A DNA stretch of 64,000 nucleotides from Gp13-AA77 sp035946735 (lineage in GTDB: Bacteria > Acidobacteriota > Terriglobia > UBA7540), in NCBI GenBank assembly GCA_035946735.1, contig DASYYZ010000089.1, forward strand, positions 1-64,000, read 5' to 3'. Below are positions 48,404-58,062 of this stretch, in pieces. Within the stretch, counting starts at the first letter, position 1. Each line of letters opens with the position of its first letter. The notes beneath the pieces were generated by a model. The model worked only from the letters and a program-made list of their open reading frames with translations. It did no database searches and was not told the origin of the DNA. Both the position numbers and the translations under genes were made by a program.

Positions 48404-49528
48404 TTATTCCTGGGGCGTCAGTGCGGGGTGAAGCCGAACAGCCAGATTTCGAGGAACCGCCGGGCCGATCAGCGCGCCCTCAAGGCCGAGCCAACTTGCC
48501 AGCCTTTGCAACTGGCGGCCGAGGGCTCCGAACATCGGTCGCTTTGCAATTTCCGCCTTCTCAGTTGCAGGTTCCAGATAAAGCGCCAGCACCATGAGTT
48601 TGCCGAGAGCCCGGTTAGCCTTGAGGTCTACGCGAGCCACCAGCCGATCCCCGAGCAGGAAAGGTAGGACGTAGTAGCCCCAGCGGCGCTTGAGCTGAGG
48701 CACGTAGATCTCGACGCGGTACTCGAAATTGAAGAGTCGCGCCACGCGGGGCCGGTACCAGATGAGCGGATCGAATGGAGCAAGCAGCGCTTCAATTTCA
48801 AGGCTGGCCGCAGGCTCGGCCCCGGGCTGAAGGTAGGCTTTCTGGCGCCAGCCCTCCACGTGGACTTCGCGCAGGTGACCGGCTTCCACCAACTCCGCAA
48901 TGCGCTGGCGAGCGGTTCGGATAGGCATGCGGTAGTAGTCGGCAAGATCATCGGCCGTGCCGATACCGCAGGCGCGCGCAGCCCGGCGCAAAAGCTCGCG
49001 TTCGGCGTCCTCGCGTTCCACCCTGCGGCTGTGATAATCCTTCGGGATGATGCGTTCCGCCAGATCGTACGATCGCGAGAAGTTAGGCCGGCGCTCGGCA
49101 ACCGCCAGCAGACCGCGTCCGAAATGCGCCTCGAGCACCGCTCTCTCAACCGTTCCCACCCAGGCGCCGGGGATGCGTCCGAACTTCGAGCGGTCGATCC
49201 CAGGAGCGTTCTGAAGCGCCGCGAGGTCATCCGCTGCCAGAGGCCCGTTGGCGCGCACGGCCTCGATCACCGCCTGGGCGAAAGCCGCATTCTCCTTCAT
49301 GAATCCATCGAAGCCCCAAGGACGCGCCCGGTGCGATTCCATGCGATGGCGCAGCAGCGGCCATGTCTCCACCGGCACGATGGAGGCTTCGTGCGCCCAT
49401 TGCTCTGTAAACTCGCGTCCCCGATAGACAACCTCATCCAGCAGCGAGCGCTGGTAGGGCCCGAGGCGCGAAAAGAAGATCATGTAGTGCGCGGGAACGA
49501 GGACGTTGACGTAATCGATCTGCACCAA
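48404..49528 (-). CDS. YcaQ/AlkX-type DNA glycosylase, N-terminus cut off by an amber codon
   Basis: The 374-aa frame matches the winged-helix DNA glycosylase family that unhooks interstrand crosslinks. LVQIDYVNVLVPAHYMIFFSR (cited by position, residues 1-20), YWAHEAS-like EQWAHEAS, FDPLIWYRPRVARLFNFEYR-like residues and LVARVDLKANR are typical. The frame continues upstream to ATG 49657, with a family-like N-terminus MKQKPLAIAEARRIALGA, but is broken by TAG at 49601-49603. The TAG replaces the Gln of the conserved AAQGF/L motif. The gene may be inactive, or translated from the TTG at 49528 without the start of the first domain. Confidence 0.8.
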   Translation of the reverse strand: MVQIDYVNVLVPAHYMIFFSRLGPYQRSLLDEVVYRGREFTEQWAHEASIVPVETWPLLRHRMESHRARPWGFDGFMKENAAFAQAVIEAVRANGPLAADDLAALQNAPGIDRSKFGRIPGAWVGTVERAVLEAHFGRGLLAVAERRPNFSRSYDLAERIIPKDYHSRRVEREDAERELLRRAARACGIGTADDLADYYRMPIRTARQRIAELVEAGHLREVHVEGWRQKAYLQPGAEPAASLEIEALLAPFDPLIWYRPRVARLFNFEYRVEIYVPQLKRRWGYYVLPFLLGDRLVARVDLKANRALGKLMVLALYLEPATEKAEIAKRPMFGALGRQLQRLASWLGLEGALIGPAVPRNLAVRLHPALTPQE

Positions 49529-49657
49529 GCCAAGCCGTCGGATGACGCGGCGCAGGTCCTCGGCGCGAATGGGACGGGCAGGGCGCCGGACACCGAAGCC
49601 CTAGGCTCCGAGCGCAATCCGGCGGGCTTCAGCAATAGCGAGCGGCTTTTGCTTCAT

Positions 49658-50002
49658 AGGGACGCGCGCCATATTCGGACGCCGGCCTCCCCGCAACGGG
49701 CACTCTCGCGATTATGTCCGGGCGGTCAGGGAGATTAGGCGTGCGATCCGGCGCTGGGGTGTTCTGGATGGCGACTGGCCCGGCGGGCAAGTCGTACAGG
49801 CCCGTCCCGCCATGGGGGTAGGAGTTCACCTCTGCAGATGTTCATCGCCGTGATCCGGAGCTGTTGGTGCTGGTCGGAAGAGCGTGGGCGGCAGCCGGGT
49901 ATGTTCGGCGTCCCGCGGCGTGCGATTCGCCGACGAATGCTCGCGCATCGTCGACTACTCCGGCGAATCCCACCGGAAGCAGCGTGGAGAACGAGAGCGA
50001 GG
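49658..50002. other. Intergenic stretch without a supported gene
   Basis: This is 345 bp between the glycosylase start and the cold-shock gene end. I see no conserved open frame, hairpin terminator or repeat family here. Confidence 0.4.
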
Positions 50003-50206
50003 CTACTCGGCTTGCCCCCGCACGTTCTCGGCTCGGGGCCCCTTGTCGCCTTGCCGCACTTCAAATTCCACGGCCTGCCCCTCGTGCAGGCTGTCAAAGT
50101 TCAGGCCCCGGAGCCCGCTGCGATGAAAGAAGACCTCTTGCCCTTCCGCCGTCTTTATGAACCCGAATCCCCGATCCCGAACAACCCGCTTGATGGTTCC
50201 CTGCAT
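50003..50206 (-). CDS. Cold-shock-domain protein
   Basis: This 67-aa protein has one OB-fold cold-shock domain. RNP1-like DRGFGFIKTAEG (about residues 10-21) and RNP2-like EVFFHRSGL (about 24-32) are both present, and the protein ends with GDKGPRAENVR. It binds single-stranded RNA or DNA. ATG 50206 follows GAGGTGG. A promoter with a 5' untranslated region of about 85 nt lies upstream, as in many csp genes. Confidence 0.9.
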   Translation of the reverse strand: MQGTIKRVVRDRGFGFIKTAEGQEVFFHRSGLRGLNFDSLHEGQAVEFEVRQGDKGPRAENVRGQAE

Positions 50207-50297
50207 CGTCCACCTCGCTGCATGACAACGCGCGTTTTCGGGGCGCTCGCCCGGGTCGAGCTGGGGCCCGCGCGCCAACGGTCCTCATGCGACGGCG

Positions 50298-50326
50298 ACT
50301 GTAACAGCAACAAAGGCATTTGTCAA
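50298..50326 (-). promoter_or_regulatory. Candidate sigma-70 promoter of the cold-shock gene
   Basis: On the minus strand TTGACA (50326-50321) and TACAGT (50303-50298) are separated by exactly 17 bp. The -35 is perfect and the -10 matches 4 of 6. Transcription would give a leader of roughly 80-90 nt before the ATG at 50206. Confidence 0.5.
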
Positions 50327-50454
50327 AACGAAATAGGGCCGGGGAGGAACGCGCAATTCGGGGGGCCGGTTTGGCCGACGGCAAGCTCTCGGGTGCGGAC
50401 CGCGGGTGTTCACACCGTTGACACACTGCCGCTGATCCTTGGGCACTCGCCAAC

Positions 50455-53400
50455 CTACCGTTGCGGCGCCGCGGCCGCCACCGTCCAGCGGCTCATGTCG
50501 ACGTTTTGGCGATCCAGTGTGTCGTAGAGCGGCCAGGCGGGGCTTACTTTTTCCGCCTCGTTTGCCACCGTAGCGGCCAGGATGCGGATGTGCGGGTTGT
50601 CCGGCAAGGTCACGCGGGCAGCGCCCTGTGGCAGATCGATTTCATAGGCAAACAAGTACGAATACGCGTAGGCCTGATTGGCGCCGTCGGGGCCGTGGTT
50701 ATGGGACGCGAACCACGCCACCGGCGCGCGCTTGATGTAAGCCGGTTTCATGCCGGTGTAGTCCATTACCGTTCTGGTTTCGGGCCCATGCTCCTTGACG
50801 TAAGCCCGAAACCGACGGATTCGCCCGGCGCGCGGGCTATGATCGTTGGCGGCAGGCTCGGGCGGCGTCGGCACTTCAAAGGTGCGCTCGTTCCAGGTAC
50901 GGGTGTCCCACTGCCCGATGAAGCCGCCCCAATCTTCGATTTTCAAGTCAGTGCGGAGAGGCGCCGGGCCGCCCTCCACCTGGAACGTGCCCGCTTGATC
51001 GCCCTCAAAGGCAGCCGCCAACAGGTAAAGCCGGTTGAAGTTGCCTTGAGGCAGGGGAATGCTCTGGCCCCGGGCCGTGACGGCGTCGGGGTTCCCGTTC
51101 CCCGCCGCGCCCAGACGGAAGTGTATACCTGCGTAGGCTACATCCGAGGGAAGCATCTCGGCGGCGAGCGCCTTGCCCTGAGGCGCGTCCTGCTCATCCG
51201 GGTCGCAGTCGAAGCATCCCTCCGCCGGGTTGCCATCGCGGGTGGCGACGGATGTGTCATAGTCGAGAGCCACCGGACTCGATTCCGGCTCATCGGCTTT
51301 GCTGGAGGGCGGCCCGAGCTTGACGGCAAAGGTGCGCGGTTGATAGGCGCCGAAAGAGGTTGTGAGCTGTCCGCTGTCCACGGCGGCGGGACCTACCGGC
51401 TGTTCCTGACCGTTCACCTCGCGGGCCGCAACCACCGGCGCCGCAAAGCTCAAACGCACGTTCGGCTCTGGAGCGCCGTCCATTTCCACGAGTCGCACGA
51501 TCACCTCGTCGCTTTCCTCCGCCTTCTTCAGCGCCATCAAACGCACGCGGCTGCTGCTGATCTTCAGCAGCGAAAATCTCTTGCCGAGGCTCCCCGCATG
51601 CTTGGAGGAAGTCTCGAAAACCATTAGAGGTTCGTTGAGACGGTAAGCCTGCCAATCGCTTTGGCCCTTGCGCCAATCGCCATCGTGACCGGCAAGGCCA
51701 AAGACAAACTCGTGATGGCCCCAGTCCTGAGTGCCCTGGTCTTCGTATCCCCCCCGCGTACCCGGCGTGCGGATGAGGGTCAGGCGCAAGGTATCGTCGC
51801 CGGGCTTGTCGGAAGCAGTCTTTGCGTCCGTCAGCACGGTTGCGCCGAAGGTGCCGCTCTCGTCAGTGAGATCGATCCAGCGATGGGTGGCCACTTCAAA
51901 CTGCCGCTCTTCTTCGTTCGGGCGCTGGATGGTGCCGATGTCCCAATTGTACGTTGCCACTTTGTTGTGCGCGCTCAGTGGAAAAACCGCCTTCAGGTTC
52001 GCTCCCTTGGCCTTCCAGTCGATCACGTTGCCGAACTCCACGCGATTGCCCGCGTCGCCCGCGGAGAGACGAATCGTCTGCACGAATTTGGAGTCCTCCC
52101 CTTCGCGGGAGACCTCCACCGCCACGCGAACCGGACCACGCTCGACCACCCGGACGGTGACCGGTCCGCCGATGTAGCTTCGCGGCGGCCGCTGCTCATC
52201 CTCGAAGTCCATGTTCCACGCCGGCCAGTGGCGCGGATTGTCCGTCAGGACCGCCAGACGAATCGGCGCGGAAAGAAGCTCGCGATTGAGCTTCTTGTCG
52301 AAGACGCTGGAGACATCGCCATTTTCGTCGAGCTTCACCCGGTAGCGATCGTTCTCGAGCATGGACTCGCTCACCTGCAGGGAGGCCGAGCCCGCGGACG
52401 GCAAATTGGCGGTCTGCGCCTGATAGACCGCGTAGCCAATCGAAGGCACGTCCGCCAGGAATACCACTTTGGACGCGCCGTCGCTCTCCGGCTCCATCTC
52501 GGCCGGAACATCTTTGCCGTCTGGACCGGTGACGCGGACACCCTGGGGCGCGCCATTGAATCTCACGCTCGCTTCCACCACGTCCTGGCGTTCGATGTTA
52601 AGAGGGTTGTAGACCACCAGAGCGGTGCCATTTCCATCTGTGTCAAGCGCAGAAGCAACCGAGTTGGTAGCGCTGGTCATGACATTCGCGAATTGATTCA
52701 ATGCGAGCACGTCGTCGTTCCAGGAGTACTCGTACGATTTGGGGGTGGCGGTGCCGGCCATAATATCGTGGAATTGACCGCCCAGCACGAGCCTCCAGGC
52801 ATGGTTCAGCCGCTCCTGGGGATAAGGCTGCCGGCCAAGCCAGTCTGCCGCCACCGACGCCTGCTCGGCGGCGCCGCCCAGCACCTCATTTTCGCGGTTC
52901 CAGCGCTTGTGATAGGCCTGCGAGGTGATCGATCCGGCGGAGTGGTTGATGAGTTCAAGATCGCCTTTGTAACGGGGCATGCGGCTGGTCTCATCCGGCC
53001 TGATGTCTTTGAACATCTGATCGGCATCGGACCACATTACCTGCAGAGGACCGTCGCCGACTTTCACTGGCGGCCCTGGCTTGGTAGTCGATTGGAGGTT
53101 TCCGTACTGGTCGAAGGTGGGGCGGCCGGGAAGGATGGCGATGGTTTGGGCCTCGATGGCTTCCATCAGCTTCACAGAGCTTTCATTGGGAGAACCGCCG
53201 ACGTCACCGGTGCCAACGTAGTGGTAATCGGCGTACACGCCAGTCACTTTTCCGTTGTAGTCCACGCGGTCCGGCCAGTTCCATACGTATTCCCCACGTT
53301 CGGCGCCATTCGGCGCCTGATTGTCTTTACTGAGGTCGGTGATTACGTCGCTGCCGTAGCTGCCCGGGTTGAGCGCAGCCAGAATGCTCTTGCCGTCCGG

Positions 53401-54147
53401 ACCCTCCCAGATTCCGACGTTAAACGGTATGCCCTCCGGTGTCTTTTCCGGCGATTCCGGGCCACCAACGTGCGGCGCCGGCTGCCAGCCCGACGAGAGC
53501 TTCTGGGTGGAAAACCCTTTGATCCCGGCGTGGGCCAGAATGCTTGGAAGCGATGCAGGAAATCCGAAGCAGTCCGGCAGCATGAACTCTTCGCTCGCTT
53601 TACCAAACTCATGGCGGAAGAAAGTGTTGCCGTAAAGCACTTGACGGATGATGGACTCGGCCGACGGCGAATTGACGTCGTTTTCCTCCATCGAAGATCC
53701 GGCCGGGAACCAGCGGCCGGCGGCGACGTACCGCTTGAGCCGCTCATAGTCCGCCGGGTAGTATTCCTTGAACATCATGAATCGGTTGGCGCCGGTAAAG
53801 TTGAAGATGTAATGAGGGTATTTCTCAAAGAGCTCGAAATTGTTCCGCAAAGTCTTGCTCAGGTACTCCTGGATTACCTGGGGATATTCCCAACGCCACT
53901 CGGTATCGAGGTGGGCGTATCCCACTATGTAGAGGGTCGGTTGTCTGGCGAGATCCGGGGTCGCGGCCGAATCGGCGGAGCGCGCCGCGGAATTTGCTCG
54001 ATTCGAGTTGGTCGGTTCATTCGATTTCGCCGCGACCACTTGGTGCAAAAACATCCAAGCCAGAACCATTGATCCGAGAGTTGCCGCGGCTTTGTCTTGG
54101 AAGCTCCCCAGGCCTGACGAGATGGATTTACGGGTCCGCTTGCTCAT
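50455..54147 (-). CDS. GH38-type alpha-mannosidase, exported
   Basis: This 1230-aa enzyme probably removes alpha-linked mannose from glycans. After a signal or anchor helix (about residues 22-40), the GH38 catalytic domain shows IVGYAHLDTEWRWEYP (about 76-91, metal-binding H and D), the nucleophile region MLPDCFGFPASLPSIL (about 200-215) and the metal/substrate HDIMAGT (about 472-478). The middle domain and beta-sandwich C-terminal domains follow. Exported GH38 enzymes fit the large receptor set of Acidobacteriota in glycan use. ATG 54147 is preferred (GGGGGTGG upstream). An ATG at 54237 is also in frame. Confidence 0.88.
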   Translation of the reverse strand: MSKRTRKSISSGLGSFQDKAAATLGSMVLAWMFLHQVVAAKSNEPTNSNRANSAARSADSAATPDLARQPTLYIVGYAHLDTEWRWEYPQVIQEYLSKTLRNNFELFEKYPHYIFNFTGANRFMMFKEYYPADYERLKRYVAAGRWFPAGSSMEENDVNSPSAESIIRQVLYGNTFFRHEFGKASEEFMLPDCFGFPASLPSILAHAGIKGFSTQKLSSGWQPAPHVGGPESPEKTPEGIPFNVGIWEGPDGKSILAALNPGSYGSDVITDLSKDNQAPNGAERGEYVWNWPDRVDYNGKVTGVYADYHYVGTGDVGGSPNESSVKLMEAIEAQTIAILPGRPTFDQYGNLQSTTKPGPPVKVGDGPLQVMWSDADQMFKDIRPDETSRMPRYKGDLELINHSAGSITSQAYHKRWNRENEVLGGAAEQASVAADWLGRQPYPQERLNHAWRLVLGGQFHDIMAGTATPKSYEYSWNDDVLALNQFANVMTSATNSVASALDTDGNGTALVVYNPLNIERQDVVEASVRFNGAPQGVRVTGPDGKDVPAEMEPESDGASKVVFLADVPSIGYAVYQAQTANLPSAGSASLQVSESMLENDRYRVKLDENGDVSSVFDKKLNRELLSAPIRLAVLTDNPRHWPAWNMDFEDEQRPPRSYIGGPVTVRVVERGPVRVAVEVSREGEDSKFVQTIRLSAGDAGNRVEFGNVIDWKAKGANLKAVFPLSAHNKVATYNWDIGTIQRPNEEERQFEVATHRWIDLTDESGTFGATVLTDAKTASDKPGDDTLRLTLIRTPGTRGGYEDQGTQDWGHHEFVFGLAGHDGDWRKGQSDWQAYRLNEPLMVFETSSKHAGSLGKRFSLLKISSSRVRLMALKKAEESDEVIVRLVEMDGAPEPNVRLSFAAPVVAAREVNGQEQPVGPAAVDSGQLTTSFGAYQPRTFAVKLGPPSSKADEPESSPVALDYDTSVATRDGNPAEGCFDCDPDEQDAPQGKALAAEMLPSDVAYAGIHFRLGAAGNGNPDAVTARGQSIPLPQGNFNRLYLLAAAFEGDQAGTFQVEGGPAPLRTDLKIEDWGGFIGQWDTRTWNERTFEVPTPPEPAANDHSPRAGRIRRFRAYVKEHGPETRTVMDYTGMKPAYIKRAPVAWFASHNHGPDGANQAYAYSYLFAYEIDLPQGAARVTLPDNPHIRILAATVANEAEKVSPAWPLYDTLDRQNVDMSRWTVAAAAPQR

Positions 54148-54369
54148 GAGCCACCCCCAGCCTTGCCGGGCCCCTCCGCTGAACAGGTTCCCGAGATGTG
54201 GAGTCGATTCCAATCCTAATACATTAACGTTCGTCATCGCCTCATGATTTTGGCGGCGCGACGCAAACTCTTGGAGGCAGTGTCAAGGACTACCACCCGC
54301 AAGTGGGAGGGGGGCATCGTCGAAGCCGACACCGCACTGCGATTCCACCCTATGTCTTGCGAACCTTCA

Positions 54370-54825
54370 TTAAGGCGTGGTGGGAGCCGGTGAGGCAGGT
54401 TGTGGACTCGGCTTCTGGCGACAGATGTCCTTCGCGTCCGCGAATTCCTGGTCAGTGTAATTGCGCGGAATCACCACCAGCTTGATCTTGTTGTCCGTGG
54501 CATATTGATTCAGCGCTTTTATGTCGCCAGGACCGGTGTATTTGTCTTTCGGCAGCTTGCAGTTGACCGAATCCAGAACCACATACTCCGTGCGCGCGTA
54601 GATCACGCCTACGGCGAGCAGTTTGCCCTTGATCGGAGTGTGCTTCTCCAGCACGGCGCAGCCGGTATTGCCCTTGGTCACTCCGCTTAGCTCGGCCTGG
54701 CGGCGCTCGGATTCCTGCGCCCGGAGCATCCCGATCGGCGCCAGAAGTACGAGGAACGCCAGGACTATCTGCCGGAGGGTATGCCGGAGCGGATAAAGAA
54801 AGGGCCTTATCATCGGGTCCTCCAC
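54370..54825 (-). CDS. Secreted protein of unknown function
   Basis: This 151-aa protein has a signal peptide (about residues 1-36, hydrophobic core QIVLAFLVLLAPIGML) and a mature part with two cysteines that may pair. A proline-rich tail follows. No domain recognised. It is upstream of the GH38 gene on the same strand, 222 bp away. Confidence 0.55.
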   Translation of the reverse strand: MEDPMIRPFLYPLRHTLRQIVLAFLVLLAPIGMLRAQESERRQAELSGVTKGNTGCAVLEKHTPIKGKLLAVGVIYARTEYVVLDSVNCKLPKDKYTGPGDIKALNQYATDNKIKLVVIPRNYTDQEFADAKDICRQKPSPQPASPAPTTP

Positions 54826-55006
54826 CTCTCGCCAGCCAGGGCTGCGAAATCGTTCATGGTTCTTTGATTCCCGTGGCCGGTGTCAGGGCCGCAACAGAGT
54901 GAGCAAACGGATCGGGCGGAGCGCAGGCTTCCTTCGCGTGGGTTCTCGCCGCAGCTTGACTTGCTTATACTCACGCTCTAACATCCCCAAGGGGTTTTCG
55001 AGGACG

Positions 55007-55663
55007 ATGAAGAATGGAGCCGCTGGTCCGGAGCTTTTCGCAGCACTTGGTCACCGCGTGCACTCCGGGTGGGCAGCAATGGTGGCCGTCGCCGGCCCGC
55101 TTGCTCAGCCTGTGATCGTGGACCGCCGGCGCATCGAGCTCGTGGAATGTCAGGCGCGCGAGTATCTTCAGCCTTACCACGCTGCTGCAGAGCTCGACCT
55201 GGGGGAAGCCGAACCTTTTATCAAGCTCTGTTTCGCAACCTCGCGGTCGATCGCAATTCGAGCGCTCGGAACAGTGATTGAGCGCCTTCGAAAAGATGGC
55301 TACCGGATGGCCGGCTGCGGCATTCTCTTGAGTTCCGGGAGACCCAGCGCAGATTTGGGCGGCGTGCTTCGGTCGCACGCGATGATCCACACGGCTGAAG
55401 GCCATTTTTTCCGTGAGGCGCTGCAGGACGCGTGCCGCCACCATGGGCTTGCCATCACGGCGGTGCGTGAGCGCGAACTCCACGCCCGGGCCTCTGCGGA
55501 GCTCGGTGCGCCTCAAGAGGAATTGCAGCGCAAAGTTGCGGAGTTGGGTCGCACGCTTGGACCCCCGTGGACTCAGGATCAGAAGTGCGCGGCGCTGGTG
55601 GCGTGCCTGGCTTTGGCCGCGCAAGGTCGTAGCCTGGAAGATTCGAAAACGGCAGCGCGGTAG
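55007..55663 (+). CDS. Conserved hypothetical protein, possible nucleotide-fold
   Basis: This 218-aa protein contains VAVAGPLAQPVIVDRRRIEL (about residues 26-45) and GILLSSGRPSADLGGVL (about 103-119), with an alternating strand-helix pattern like RNase H/actin-type folds. I cannot name the family. ATG 55007 with CGAGGACG upstream is preferred over earlier starts. Confidence 0.58.
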   Translation: MKNGAAGPELFAALGHRVHSGWAAMVAVAGPLAQPVIVDRRRIELVECQAREYLQPYHAAAELDLGEAEPFIKLCFATSRSIAIRALGTVIERLRKDGYRMAGCGILLSSGRPSADLGGVLRSHAMIHTAEGHFFREALQDACRHHGLAITAVRERELHARASAELGAPQEELQRKVAELGRTLGPPWTQDQKCAALVACLALAAQGRSLEDSKTAAR

Positions 55664-55766
55664 AAACGCGCCGGGCCGCTGGCGGCTGCGCCCAGTAAGT
55701 ATCCGGGTGCGTCAGCGCCGCAGGAGTGAAACGGAAAGCTGTTTATTTTGCGCTTGAGGTGGAACC

Positions 55767-56108
55767 ATGAGTGTTTCTGACCCCGACCTGGGCGACGCCG
55801 ATCGAGGTACGGGAGGCAGCACCCAGATGAGCGCATCAAGCGCGCGGCAAGACACCGCGCTCTATCAAAACGGCCGCCGCGTGGCTGAGGTACTCGATGC
55901 GCGGATCGATCGGCAGGCTCGCGAGATTCACTTCGGCGAGGTTTACCAAAGCGACGATCTACTGATTCCCGAGGACTGCGAGTTTCGCGACTTTCGCATC
56001 CTGATCCAGAAAATCGGCTTTGCGAGCCGGCAAGAGGCTGGGGAAGCCCACAAGGGACGCGTGCTCAAGCGGGTGGTGGCCGAAATTCTCGGCTATCGTC
56101 AGCAGTGA
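55767..56108 (+). CDS. Hypothetical protein
   Basis: This 113-aa protein has an unstructured first 30 residues and a folded, charged remainder (LIPEDCEFRDFRILIQKIGF, about residues 65-84). GAGGTGGAACC precedes the ATG. Family not recognised. Confidence 0.5.
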   Translation: MSVSDPDLGDADRGTGGSTQMSASSARQDTALYQNGRRVAEVLDARIDRQAREIHFGEVYQSDDLLIPEDCEFRDFRILIQKIGFASRQEAGEAHKGRVLKRVVAEILGYRQQ

Positions 56109-56435
56109 AACAGGAGCCATTTTCCGGTTGTGCGGCCTGCCAATCGGGTGGCGTCGTTGAGCCTCGGAGGTGTTATTATTAATGTGTTAATTAATGTAAA
56201 GTAACATCTGATTCAATAGGCCAAATCTCGTGGACGAAATAATGTTCAGCCTAGTGCTTGACGGAACAGTAACCAAGGGGCTAAACTGCCTATGCAAGAT
56301 CGTGGGTTGTGTCCGTCCTGCAGAGAGTTCAAGTGATGGTTTCACCACAATTGCTGAGGCCGGCAGCAAAGTCTATGAGCAGTTTGACCGCTTTGCGAAT
56401 TGAAATACGCTTCCCAGGGAAGAGACTTGGTTTTC
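56109..56435. other. Spacer before pyrB with AT-rich promoter-like core
   Basis: About 56170-56210 is strikingly AT-rich with TTAATGTG and TTAATTAATGT words, likely promoter or operator DNA. No pyrR-binding leader, attenuator hairpin or other gene was recognised. Confidence 0.4.
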
Positions 56436-57425
56436 ATGTTTGAAGCGGCCACGAGAGCAGCGGACTTCGGGACAGTCGAGTCCGGGCGTGCACGGCTGCA
56501 TCACGTGATCGAGGCGCAGCAGTTTGACCGTAGCACTTTAACTGGACTTTTTGACTTGGCGGCTCGCATGGAGCCCCTCGCGCGCAGCGGGGGTTGTGCG
56601 AAGTACCCGCACTCGATCATGGCGACTCTCTTCTATGAGCCTTCGACGCGCACGCGCTTCTCGTTCGAGACGGCGATGCACCGGCTGGGCGGTCGTGTGA
56701 TCAGCACCGAAAACGCCGCGGAGTTCTCATCCGTGTCGAAAGGCGAAACGCTTGAAGATACGATCCGCATTTTGAACGGATACGCGGACGTGATCGTGCT
56801 GCGGCATTACGAAGTGGGCTCGGCGGTGCGAGCCGCTGCAGCGTCGCGCGTGCCGGTGATTAATGCGGGCGACGGTGCCGGCCAGCATCCCACTCAGGCG
56901 CTGCTCGACCTGTACACAATCCAGAGGGAAATCGGGCGCCTTAACGGCTTGCGAATCGCAATGGTCGGTGACCTCGCCCAGGGCCGCACGGTGCGGTCAC
57001 TGGCCTATCTGCTCGGCAAATTCGACGACGTTCGAATGTGGTTCGTAGCTCCGCCACCACTCAGGATGAAGGAGGACATCCTCCAGCATCTGCGCGAGCG
57101 CGGCGTCGAGTACGAGGAAGAAGATTCACTCGAGAAGGTTCTGCCCGAGGTGGACGTCATTTACCAGACTCGCATCCAGAAGGAACGCTTTGGCGATCGT
57201 ACCGCTGACTACGAGGAGTGCCGCGGGCTCTACGTGATCAATCAGGCCAGCCTGGACTTGATGAGGCCGGACGCCATCATCATGCATCCGCTGCCCCGGG
57301 TGGGTGAAATCGCTCCCGTTGTGGATAGCGACCCGCGAGCGGCTTATTTTCGTCAGGCGCAGAACGGTCTTTTCGTGCGCATGGCTCTCCTTACACTGCT
57401 GCTGGACCGGCCGGCGGCGGACTGA
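56436..57425 (+). CDS. pyrB: Aspartate carbamoyltransferase catalytic chain
   Basis: This 329-aa enzyme joins carbamoyl phosphate and aspartate in pyrimidine synthesis. The carbamoyl-phosphate loop FYEPSTRTRFSFE is near residues 66-78, SVSKGETLEDT near 95-105, HPTQALLDLYTI near 151-162, VGDLAQGRTVRSLAYLL near 175-191, and HPLPRVGEI near 284-292. All are standard. ATG 56436 is used; TTG 56400 is an in-frame alternative. No pyrC or regulatory pyrI is adjacent. Confidence 0.95.
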   Translation: MFEAATRAADFGTVESGRARLHHVIEAQQFDRSTLTGLFDLAARMEPLARSGGCAKYPHSIMATLFYEPSTRTRFSFETAMHRLGGRVISTENAAEFSSVSKGETLEDTIRILNGYADVIVLRHYEVGSAVRAAAASRVPVINAGDGAGQHPTQALLDLYTIQREIGRLNGLRIAMVGDLAQGRTVRSLAYLLGKFDDVRMWFVAPPPLRMKEDILQHLRERGVEYEEEDSLEKVLPEVDVIYQTRIQKERFGDRTADYEECRGLYVINQASLDLMRPDAIIMHPLPRVGEIAPVVDSDPRAAYFRQAQNGLFVRMALLTLLLDRPAAD

Positions 57426-57572
57426 ACAGGTGAGAACTGAAGTCGTCCAGCTTCAGTCGGTACGTCGGTAACAGTACTGGGGAACTAGCAAGAAACCGGG
57501 GCATCGAGCGATAAGTTTGCAGAGAAGGCGATAAGCCTTTCGCAATTAAGTTCAATATTAGGAGCGAACAGA

Positions 57573-57950
57573 ATGCTGATAGGTCAACGAATACGGCAAC
57601 TACGCGAACAGAAGAGCTTTTCGCAAGGAGATATCGAGAAAGCCAGCGGGCTGCTTCGATGCTACATCTCCCGCGTCGAGCACGGGCACACGGTTCCATC
57701 GCTGGAGACGCTGGAACGCTTTGCTGCTGCGCTTGACGTTCCTCTCTACAGACTCTTCTACACGGGCGAAGATGCCCCTGCCACTCCGCACCTCAGCCCG
57801 CGCCGCACGCTCGAAGAGCTCGCGGACGAAGCTGGCCCTTCCGGAACAGAAGCTCGCTTTCTGCTGAAACTGAAGGGTTTGGTGGGCAAGATGGTAGAGT
57901 CTGACAGAGCTTTCCTGCTCGACTTTGCCCGAAAGCTTGCCACACGTTAA
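57573..57950 (+). CDS. XRE-family transcriptional regulator
   Basis: This 125-aa protein has an N-terminal helix-turn-helix (about residues 5-58: RIRQLREQKSFSQGDIEKAS, then CYISRVEHGHTVPSLETLERFA, cited by position). The C-terminal half is helical with no known domain. A TTCAATATTAGGAGC leader precedes ATG 57573. Target unknown. Confidence 0.82.
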   Translation: MLIGQRIRQLREQKSFSQGDIEKASGLLRCYISRVEHGHTVPSLETLERFAAALDVPLYRLFYTGEDAPATPHLSPRRTLEELADEAGPSGTEARFLLKLKGLVGKMVESDRAFLLDFARKLATR

Positions 57951-58062
57951 CCAAAACGGCCGGGGACGTCGGCGACGCGGACCGCTCCGACGCAGGGGTC
58001 CCTAATGTCGTGTCTGCCTTGCCGCGCGGCTTGTCTGCGCGGGCGGATCAAGCTGGACGCCA

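Noticed and set aside
51661..54072. 803-codon open frame on the + strand antisense to the GH38 gene
   Set aside because: It lies wholly opposite a clearly conserved enzyme, has no family resemblance, and is the expected result of high GC codon bias.
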